Shown: piece after piece, positions 1 to 5,535 of the stretch
Numbering within the stretch: the stretch's first letter is position 1
Layout of the letters: each line of letters begins with the position of its first letter
Assembly (NCBI RefSeq): GCF_001751245.1
Contig: NZ_LJGU01000100.1
Span: 3,884 to 36,405 of the forward strand
Source of the DNA: Streptomyces oceani
Lineage (GTDB): Bacteria; Actinomycetota; Actinomycetes; Streptomycetales; Streptomycetaceae
DNA length: 32,522 nt
Direction of reading: 5' to 3'
Position numbers and translations under genes: made by a program
Notes under the pieces: model-generated
Told to the model about the DNA's origin: nothing
Databases searched by the model: none
The model's input: only the letters and a program-made list of their open reading frames with translations

Positions 1-220
1 GGGTGGTGGGGTGCTGGGGCCGGCGAGCATGGTGGCGGCGGCGTGTACGCCCCCGGCGCCGCCGCCGGAGCCGCCGGTGCCGGGTGGTGGTGTGCCGGGG
101 GCTGGGGGTGGTGCTCCGGGCGCGGGGGGCGCCCCTGGTGTGCCGGGTGGTGGGGTGCTGGGGCCGGCGAGCATGGTGGCGGCGGCGTGTACGCCCCCGG
201 CGCCGCCGCCGGAGCCGCCG
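1..220. repeat. 76-bp perfect direct repeat (1-76 and 145-220), in frame
   Basis: Bases 1-76 and 145-220 are identical. The offset is 144 bp, exactly 48 codons, so the reading frame of the minus-strand gene is kept and the same peptide segment is encoded twice. The first copy begins at the window edge and may extend further. Perfect identity at DNA level, synonymous sites included, points to recent duplication or gene conversion rather than selection on protein sequence alone. Confidence 0.9.
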
Positions 221-948
221 CCTGAACTGCCCGTGTCCCCGGAGCCGGCCGGCGGCCCCTGCGGTGGTACGGGTGGCGCGCCCGCCGCCGAGGGACTCGG
301 CCGGTTGTCGCCGAGCGCCGGTGTGATGGCCGTATTCGGCAGCGCGCTCCCCTCCGGCATCAGCTCGGTCTTCGCCTCCGAGCGGGAACTGGGCGGGGGA
401 GGCGGTGTGTCGTCCGCGTCGCTTCCGCTGATCGGCGGTGCGAACACGGTGGCGGACGGCTGCTGGGCCCCGCCCCCACCGCTGGTGTCCGTGGCGTCCC
501 AGGGGCTTCCCCCGGCCGAGGAGCCGGGCCCGCCGCTCGCCCCGGCCGCCGCGCCGTGACCGGGACGGTTGTCCGGGACGCCCATCTGGTCCGCGGCCTG
601 CTGCAGCCAGTCCGGTGGCGTCAGCAGGAAGGAGGTGGCCTCCAGGTCCAGCCGCTGCGGGCCGGGCGCGGGTTGCTGGGGGCTGGCGTTGGCGCCGTAC
701 TCGCGCTCGAAGTGCCGGATCACGTCCTCGACGGGCAGCGCTGGCCAGAGTGTGGCCTCCCCGCTCTCCCGGGCGATGACCAGCCGGCTGCCGGCACCGT
801 CCGAGACCGGGCCGCCTGGCCGGTCCTCCGCCCAGGCGACGAAGCCCAGGCCGAACTCCTGCACGCGCACGTCGCGTTGCTGATAGCCCGGCACGCCGGA
901 GTTGACCCACTGCTCGGCCCGCTCCTGCGCCTGTGCCAAGGTCACCAT
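1..948 (-). CDS. Pro/Gly-rich protein with Imm35/YrhB-like N-terminal domain, C-terminus outside window
   Basis: The frame is open from an ATG at 948 to the window edge (316 codons, no stop), so only the N-terminal part is visible. GAGGTGA lies just upstream of the ATG and overlaps the stop of the preceding gene, 5 bp away, so the two genes are probably co-transcribed. Residues 1-85 form a compact domain (AQERAEQWVN, EFGLGFVAWAED, SRLVIARESGEATLWPALP) that I associate with the Imm35/YrhB-like immunity fold; this is family recall. From about residue 90 the chain becomes Pro/Gly/Ala-rich and probably disordered. Residues about 243-268 and 291-316 are identical copies containing GGVHAAATMLAGPSTPPP. 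In Streptomyces such proteins can end in a nucleic-acid deaminase or SUKH-type domain, but that part is not visible. The neighbouring SUKH and nuclease genes support a toxin/immunity role. Confidence 0.7.
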   Translation of the reverse strand, partial: MVTLAQAQERAEQWVNSGVPGYQQRDVRVQEFGLGFVAWAEDRPGGPVSDGAGSRLVIARESGEATLWPALPVEDVIRHFEREYGANASPQQPAPGPQRLDLEATSFLLTPPDWLQQAADQMGVPDNRPGHGAAAGASGGPGSSAGGSPWDATDTSGGGGAQQPSATVFAPPISGSDADDTPPPPPSSRSEAKTELMPEGSALPNTAITPALGDNRPSPSAAGAPPVPPQGPPAGSGDTGSSGGGSGGGAGGVHAAATMLAGPSTPPPGTPGAPPAPGAPPPAPGTPPPGTGGSGGGAGGVHAAATMLAGPSTPPP

Positions 949-953
949 CGCGA

Positions 954-1928
954 TCACCTCTCCACCGGGACGGCGCGCGCGAAGCCGCCGTCCACCATCA
1001 GATTCGCCACGGTCTCCAGTTCCGGGGGGCTGCCCGCGAGTCTCCGCAGGAAGTCGTCGAAGTCGGCGCCGCACGGCCGCAACAGCGTGTCCAAGCGCTC
1101 CTCGGTGCTCATGCCGTCCCGGTCCCGTACGTCGTCGTACGCGCAGAACCAGACCGAGCCGATCCGCTCGCCCCGTACCTTCACGGCGATGATGCCGCCC
1201 TGGACGAAGGCGACGCTGAGGTAGTCCTTGCTGAAGTGGTCGCGCAGGCACTTGTTGACGTACACGAGGTCGTCGACCGCCGGCTCGTCCCGCACCGTGA
1301 AGAACGGCTGGTCGACCAGCAGGCCCAACTCGGCGTCCAGCGCCACCCCGCGGGGGGCACAGCCGCCGGCGGCCTTCAGGAAGCCGCGGTACGCCCCGGG
1401 CAGCCGGTAACCCAGCCGCTCCTCGATGTCCACGACCCGCTGCTCGCTGACGGACTCGCCGGCGGGCAGCCGGAAGTGGGCGGGCCTGGTCTCCTGCAGC
1501 TCCCGAGTGCCGCGCTTGCCGTGGTCCACCGGGGTGGTCGCGAGCCCGCCGTGATGCCGCAGCAGTGCCTTGACCTCGACCGGGACCAGCTCGATCCGGC
1601 GGGAACGGGCAACGTGGTGCCAGGTCCAGCCGTGCGGGGTGGCGACTGCGGGGAGGTTCGTCCACATCGCGTGGCCGGAGGCGTGTAGCGCGGCGTTCGC
1701 CGACACGAAGTCGGTGAGCCGCAGCTCGTCGCCGCCGAAGCCGTCCGGTGGCTCGGCGATCTCCGCGGCCGCGCAGGCGTACGGCGAGAAGTCCGGGAAC
1801 CCGTGCTCGTCCACGCGTACGCCGCCGGGATGCCGAGCGGCTCGGACCGGGTCCGGGAATCGCACGGCCTGCCCGGCGTAGGCCGTGTTCGGTGGCGCGG
1901 CGTGCTGTCCGAGCCGACCTGTCGTCAT
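954..1928 (-). CDS. WHH-type HNH/EndoVII nuclease fused to SMI1/KNR4 (SUKH) domain
   Basis: 324 residues. The start is the ATG at 1928 with AGGGGG about 9 nt upstream; an upstream in-frame start lacks such a site. Residues 43-130 hold GFPDFSPYA, ELRLTDFVSANAAL and then WTWHHVARSRRIELVPVEVK followed by HHGG (about 101-128). The W-x-WHH, ELVP and H-x-GG order is that of LHH/WHH-type toxin nucleases of the HNH/EndoVII superfamily. Residues about 160-298 are an SMI1/KNR4 (SUKH) domain: SVSEQRVVDIEERLGYRLPG, AYRGFLKAAGG, and an acidic FCAYDDVRDRDGM stretch. SUKH proteins are best known as immunity proteins against nuclease toxins, so toxin-like and immunity-like modules share one chain. No signal peptide or membrane segment is visible. 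The gene sits 5 bp ahead of the preceding toxin/immunity-type gene. Confidence 0.8.
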   Translation of the reverse strand: MTTGRLGQHAAPPNTAYAGQAVRFPDPVRAARHPGGVRVDEHGFPDFSPYACAAAEIAEPPDGFGGDELRLTDFVSANAALHASGHAMWTNLPAVATPHGWTWHHVARSRRIELVPVEVKALLRHHGGLATTPVDHGKRGTRELQETRPAHFRLPAGESVSEQRVVDIEERLGYRLPGAYRGFLKAAGGCAPRGVALDAELGLLVDQPFFTVRDEPAVDDLVYVNKCLRDHFSKDYLSVAFVQGGIIAVKVRGERIGSVWFCAYDDVRDRDGMSTEERLDTLLRPCGADFDDFLRRLAGSPPELETVANLMVDGGFARAVPVER

Positions 1929-2055
1929 GGCGGTAGCCCCCTGCTGATGCTGGCTGTCCCGGACAGAATATGCGCTAGGGCGATGGCCAGTCATTGCCGC
2001 ACATGCTTGCCGCCCTCGGATCACGTCGGGTCCGGGGGTGGCAGGGTGAGCGGGC

Positions 2056-2144
2056 TGAGAGCGTCCGGCAGTGGACGAGTGGGATCAGGAGGGCGTCGGC
2101 GTACGCCCAGCACAGTGTCGCTCACCCACTGCCGGACGCTCTCA
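2056..2144 (-). terminator. 19-bp perfect inverted repeat beginning at the lipoprotein stop codon
   Basis: Bases 2056-2074 and 2126-2144 are perfectly complementary 19-mers separated by 51 nt. The right arm starts on the lipoprotein stop codon (2142-2144). Inside the loop is a second hairpin, GGGCGT (2091-2096) with ACGCCC (2103-2108). In RNA this would give a long stem capped by a smaller stem. There is no U tract, so it is either a Streptomyces-style U-less terminator or another structured element between two minus-strand genes. Confidence 0.6.
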
Positions 2145-2891
2145 CGCCCCCGCGGCGGCGAGCTTCTCGTACTGCGTGGTGAGCAGCTTCTCCGGCGGCG
2201 GCTTCGGGTCGCCGGAGAGGGCGACCGAGGTGAAGGTGGCCGTGTTGGCGCCGGAGCGAATCACCGTGAAGGTCATCGGGACGCCCTCGCCCTTCGTCTT
2301 GTTCTCCATGGTGTACTGCACGGCGTCATCGCCGATGCCGACCTGCTGCCCCTTGGTGATCTGGAACGTGGCGGGCTTGCCCTCGACCTTCATGGTGAAG
2401 TTCTGGCAGGACTCCAGCGCGCCGTGCATCTCGTCCAGCCAGCTGCTGGCCTCGCCTTCGGCGTACGAGGACAGCAGCACCTGGTGGACGTTTGCGCTGA
2501 TGCTCTTCCCGGCGGGCGACACGGCCGTGGCCTCGTACGCCGAGCGCGAGTACTTCGGCTCGGCGTCCGCGCTGTCGGTGAGCGGTTCGCACTCCGACGG
2601 GTCGGGTTGCACCTTCTCCTCGGTCCCGAAGACCTCGTCCTTGGGGGTGCTCTTGTATCCCTTGAGGTCGCCGGTCTTCAACAGGGCCTTCTTGAGCTGC
2701 GCCTTGGTCAGCGGCTTCGCCTCGGAGTCCTCACCTCCGCCGTCGCTCTCGCTGCCGCCACTGGTTCCGCCGGACCTCTTCTTGCCGTCGCCGCCGCCGT
2801 CGTCGCCGCTGCCGCACGCCGCGGAGGACAGGACGAGTGCCGGGACGGCTACCGCGGCGGCGAGCGCGCGCCGTAGGGAAGTGCTGAGCAT
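2142..2891 (-). CDS. Secreted lipoprotein, unknown function
   Basis: 249 residues, ATG at 2891 with AGGAG about 8 nt upstream. Residues 1-25 are a signal peptide (RR near the N-terminus, then an Ala/Val/Leu core) ending at LSSAAC, with Cys26 as the probable lipidation site. A Gly/Ser/Asp-rich linker (27-58) follows, then a soluble domain beginning KPLTKAQLKKALLKTGDLKGY. The mature domain has two Cys residues (SECEPL and ESCQNF) and a late TATFTSVALSGDPKPPPEKL segment, a pattern common in Streptomyces extracytoplasmic lipoproteins of unassigned role. It is divergent from the deaminase gene across a 136-bp gap, so the two may share regulatory DNA. It could be a surface accessory of the toxin locus or simply unrelated. 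Confidence 0.8.
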   Translation of the reverse strand: MLSTSLRRALAAAVAVPALVLSSAACGSGDDGGGDGKKRSGGTSGGSESDGGGEDSEAKPLTKAQLKKALLKTGDLKGYKSTPKDEVFGTEEKVQPDPSECEPLTDSADAEPKYSRSAYEATAVSPAGKSISANVHQVLLSSYAEGEASSWLDEMHGALESCQNFTMKVEGKPATFQITKGQQVGIGDDAVQYTMENKTKGEGVPMTFTVIRSGANTATFTSVALSGDPKPPPEKLLTTQYEKLAAAGA

Positions 2892-2988
2892 TTGTCCAAC
2901 TCCTGTTGGGATGGGGGCAGCTCTGATGTTGGTGTGACTGGAGGGTAAGTGCCACCCCCTTGCACACTTCCCCTGCATACTTGGCGCG

Positions 2989-3006
2989 GATCTCCACGCG
3001 GAGATC
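2989..3006. promoter_or_regulatory. Small inverted repeat in deaminase leader
   Basis: GATCTCC (2989-2995) and GGAGATC (3000-3006) are perfect 7-bp arms around ACGC, located 22 bp ahead of the deaminase start and just before its GGGGAGG ribosome-binding site (3009-3015). It could be a repressor half-site pair or a short mRNA hairpin close to the ribosome-binding site. No regulator is assigned. Confidence 0.35.
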
Positions 3007-3027
3007 GCGGGGAGGAAACGCACCACC

Positions 3028-3765
3028 ATGCACATGACATCACATACAGCGATCTGGCAGGGCGAGGCCGAGGCCAGCAGCGCCGGAGACCCCCGGCTCG
3101 GCTGGCGGCGATACGACACGGCCTCGGACGGCGGCACGGCTCCGGACGACTTGGCCGCCCCGGACGCGAGCCAGCGGAGAGCCACCGACTCCCCGCACGC
3201 CACCGACGCGGCCGAGCCCGCGGAGCCCGGCGGCGGCACCACGGCACCCGCACCGGACGTACGTACGGGCTCGGCGGGGAGATCCGACTCACCGTCCGAC
3301 GCGCCGTCCGACGGCGAACTCGCCGCACCCTTCCTACGGCGCCGCAGGGACGGCATCCTGCCCGCGGTCGCGGCGGCCCTGTCGGTGCGAGGCGAGACAC
3401 ACACCTGCACCGGCAGCAAGACCGGGCGAGGCACCGAACTGCATCCCCTCGTACGCGACTTCCTCGACACCCTGGGCCCCGACCAACGGGCACGACAGGC
3501 GGGCCGCTGCCCAGAGGCAGTACTCCTCTCCCAGGTGCTCAGCAGCGCGGAGGCGTCCCGCTCACGCAAGAAGCGAGGCCGGAAGCCGCTGTCCCACGGT
3601 GAAGCCAAACGCACCCTCAAGCACGCCAAGCTGACGACCCGGCGCATCCGCGAGCACGGTGACCCGCTGCACGGCAGTTTCGCCCCGCCCTGCCACTCCT
3701 GCGCGCCGCTGCTGGAGCACTTCGGGGTGCGTACCGTCGCCGTCCCCCAGGAGGAGGCCAGTTGA
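3028..3765 (+). CDS. YwqJ-type deaminase toxin-like protein
   Basis: 245 residues, ATG at 3028 after GGGGAGG. Residues 1-100 are low-complexity, rich in Ala, Ser, Asp and Pro, without a signal peptide. The folded part (about 105-240) carries the zinc-deaminase signature in order: VRGETHTCTGS, a helix with Cys161-Pro-Glu163 (GRCPEAVLLSQVL), a basic insert (SRKKRGRKPL), then PPCHSCAPLLEHFGV with Cys222 and Cys225. C-x-E plus PCxxC is the zinc-binding and proton-shuttle layout of the cytidine-deaminase superfamily, and I recall this arrangement from the YwqJ toxin family. Substrate (free nucleotide or nucleic acid) is unknown. The stop overlaps the start of a SUKH-3 gene, the classic toxin-immunity arrangement. 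No delivery domain is present, so it may act inside the cell or be delivered by an unlinked system. Confidence 0.75.
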   Translation: MHMTSHTAIWQGEAEASSAGDPRLGWRRYDTASDGGTAPDDLAAPDASQRRATDSPHATDAAEPAEPGGGTTAPAPDVRTGSAGRSDSPSDAPSDGELAAPFLRRRRDGILPAVAAALSVRGETHTCTGSKTGRGTELHPLVRDFLDTLGPDQRARQAGRCPEAVLLSQVLSSAEASRSRKKRGRKPLSHGEAKRTLKHAKLTTRRIREHGDPLHGSFAPPCHSCAPLLEHFGVRTVAVPQEEAS

Positions 3766-4262
3766 CCGCGGCATACCAGCGTGCATCCGCGGGCCGCTTC
3801 CCGGACGCCGTCGACGAGGCGCTCCGGGCAGCCGGTTGGCGTCCCGGCCGCTGGGACATGCGGCAGGCCGAGGTCTGGGCCGACACCCTGCGCGACCACA
3901 CCTCGGATGGCGGGCACCGGCACGCGGTGTTCCCGGCGGTGGTGGAGGCGTGGGCGGAGTTCGGCGGCTTGGAGATCTCCCCCACGGCGCCGGGCCGCGA
4001 CCTCGCGCCGAGGAAACTCCGGCTCGATCCGCTCGCCGGCCTGCACGCGGCCCGTACGCTCGGCGATCTCGGTCAGGCGCTCGACACGCGACTCGCCCCG
4101 CTGGGCGCCGAGGCGGATGACTCGGCGCTGCTCGCGATCGACGCGGTGGGCCGCGTCTACGCCCTGGACCACACCGGGGACTGGTACTTGGGCGCGGGCG
4201 TGGACGCCGGACTGACGACGCTGATCGGCGGCGTACGGCCGGTGCGGCTGACGCCTCTGTGA
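3762..4262 (+). CDS. SUKH-3 domain immunity protein
   Basis: 166 residues. The start is a TTG at 3762, chosen because GAGGAG (3751-3756) sits 5 nt upstream and TTGA overlaps the deaminase stop; no better ATG or GTG is near. The SUKH-3 pattern is clear: FPDAVDEALRAAGWRPGR (13-30), a conserved Trp-rich helix, LRLDPLAGLHAAR in the middle, and the C-terminal LLAIDAVGRVYALDHTGDW followed by GVDAGLTTLIGG. SUKH-3 proteins are small cytosolic immunity proteins that bind cognate nuclease or deaminase toxins. Translational coupling to the deaminase at a rare TTG start suggests the two are made together and that this protein neutralises its neighbour. The pairing is inferred from context. Confidence 0.8.
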   Translation: MTAAYQRASAGRFPDAVDEALRAAGWRPGRWDMRQAEVWADTLRDHTSDGGHRHAVFPAVVEAWAEFGGLEISPTAPGRDLAPRKLRLDPLAGLHAARTLGDLGQALDTRLAPLGAEADDSALLAIDAVGRVYALDHTGDWYLGAGVDAGLTTLIGGVRPVRLTPL

Positions 4263-4746
4263 CGGCGGCCCGGGAGTGCGCGGGGAGCATGGGGCACGCC
4301 GGCGCTGGAGTGCCGCGCGGGGGCAGCGCACCCAGTCCCGTACCGGGGTCCACTGATCGTCTTCGGCACGCCAGGAGGGTAGACCCGCGGCCGACCGACC
4401 GGCTCGGGAAGCAGCCCCGCTCACCCGGACGAGGGAAGCGGACCGTTCCCTGGCACTGGAGCCCCGGCTGAGCCCGCACCAGCGATCCCGTAGGGGACGC
4501 GCTCCGGGACTCCCCCGGGTGCTGTTCGTGCTCGCGCAGGACGTGCCGGCCAACTCCCCTTCATAGCCTCTTCGTACGGGGCCACCACAGGGCCGGGGTA
4601 GGGCAAACCCCCGGCCACACTCGGCGATCAGCACCATCGCCGTGCCCCTCCCCGCTCGGACAAGCTCAGTGGCGTACGGGACGAGCGTCCCGTGCGTACG
4701 GGAGGGACAGTCCCGTGGTCTCGAACCAGTGGCTGAGGAGAAGACA
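4263..4746. other. 484-bp intergenic region without a convincing gene
   Basis: Between the SUKH-3 stop and the ABC ATPase start. Open frames here lack ribosome-binding sites and recognisable motifs. The only clear structure is the tandem palindrome cluster near 4676-4716, listed separately. No intrinsic terminator with a U tract was seen after the SUKH-3 gene. Confidence 0.5.
4676..4716. promoter_or_regulatory. Tandem palindromes, probable operator of the ABC exporter
   Basis: ACGGGACGAGCGTCCCGT (4676-4693) has perfect 8-bp arms around AG. It is followed by GGGACAGTCCC (4704-4714, 5-bp arms), itself nested in ACGGGA...TCCCGT (4698-4716). The motif TCCCGT recurs, so this looks like two adjacent binding sites for one dimeric repressor, 31-71 bp ahead of the ATPase GTG. 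A TetR- or MarR-type regulator would be typical for such exporters, but none is encoded in the window. Confidence 0.5.
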
Positions 4747-5535
4747 GTGACAACGGCACTAACGCAACCCACGACGGGGGCCAACGGAGGTCGCGTGGCC
4801 GTCGCCGCCGCAGGACGGCGGGTCGTCAAGGCGTACGGCGCGGGGGAGACCCGCGTCCTCGCGCTGGACCGGGTGGACGTGGACATCGCGAGCGGCGCCT
4901 TCACCGCCATCATGGGACCCTCCGGCTCCGGCAAGTCGACCCTGATGCACTGCCTGGCCGGTCTCGACACCGTCAGCGAGGGTGAGATCTGGGTCGGTGA
5001 CCAGGAGATCACCAAGCTCAAGGACAAGAAGCTGACCCGGCTGCGCCGGGACCGGATCGGCTTCATCTTCCAGGCGTTCAACCTGCTGCCCACCCTGAAC
5101 GCCGCCGAGAACATCACGCTCCCGATGGACATCGCCGGGCGCCGGGTGGACAAGGAGTGGTTGGGACGCGTCGTGGAGACCGTCGGTCTCGGCGGGCGCC
5201 TCAAGCACCGCCCCAACCAGCTGTCCGGCGGCCAGCAGCAGCGGGTCGCGGTGGCCCGGGCACTGGCGGCCCGACCCGAGATCATCTTCGGTGACGAACC
5301 CACCGGAAACCTGGACTCCCGGGCCGGCGCGGAGGTGCTGCGCTTCCTGCGGCAGTCCGTCGACGAGTTGGGCCAGACGATCGTGATGGTCACCCACGAC
5401 CCGGTCGCCGCCTCGTACGCGGACCGGGTGCTGTACCTCGCCGACGGCCGACTCGTGGACGAGATGCTGCGCCCCTCCGCCGAGGCCGTGCTCGACCGGA
5501 TGAAGCACTTCGACACCTTCGGGAGGGTGTCGTGA
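4747..5535 (+). CDS. ABC exporter ATP-binding protein (MacB/LolD type)
   Basis: 262 residues. The start is GTG 4747, with GAGGAG at 4735-4740; an upstream ATG in the same frame would place the palindromic operator inside the gene and lacks a ribosome-binding site. All ATPase motifs are intact: Walker A GPSGSGKST (57-65), Q-loop Q109 in FIFQAFNLLPTL, signature LSGGQQQRVA (159-168), Walker B IIFGDEPTGNLD (179-190, catalytic E184), and H-loop H217 in MVTHDP. The DEPTGNLDS sequence and the family-typical FNLLPTLNAAENI place it in the MacB/LolD/FtsE-like group that pairs with FtsX-type permeases. Its stop overlaps the permease start by 4 bp (GTGA). The substrate is unknown; candidates are lipoproteins, peptides or drugs. 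Confidence 0.9.
   Translation: MTTALTQPTTGANGGRVAVAAAGRRVVKAYGAGETRVLALDRVDVDIASGAFTAIMGPSGSGKSTLMHCLAGLDTVSEGEIWVGDQEITKLKDKKLTRLRRDRIGFIFQAFNLLPTLNAAENITLPMDIAGRRVDKEWLGRVVETVGLGGRLKHRPNQLSGGQQQRVAVARALAARPEIIFGDEPTGNLDSRAGAEVLRFLRQSVDELGQTIVMVTHDPVAASYADRVLYLADGRLVDEMLRPSAEAVLDRMKHFDTFGRVS

Noticed and set aside
11..559. Plus-strand open frame rich in Pro/Gly/Ala
   Set aside because: It is the complement of the real minus-strand gene, whose N-terminal domain is recognisable and which has a ribosome-binding site.
2960..2981. TTGCAC and CATACT as a promoter for the deaminase gene
   Set aside because: The two elements are only 10 bp apart, too close for a -35/-10 pair.
4421..4618. 65-codon minus-strand open frame in the gap before the ABC operon
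   Set aside because: No ribosome-binding site, no homology pattern, high Pro/Gly/Ala content typical of chance frames.
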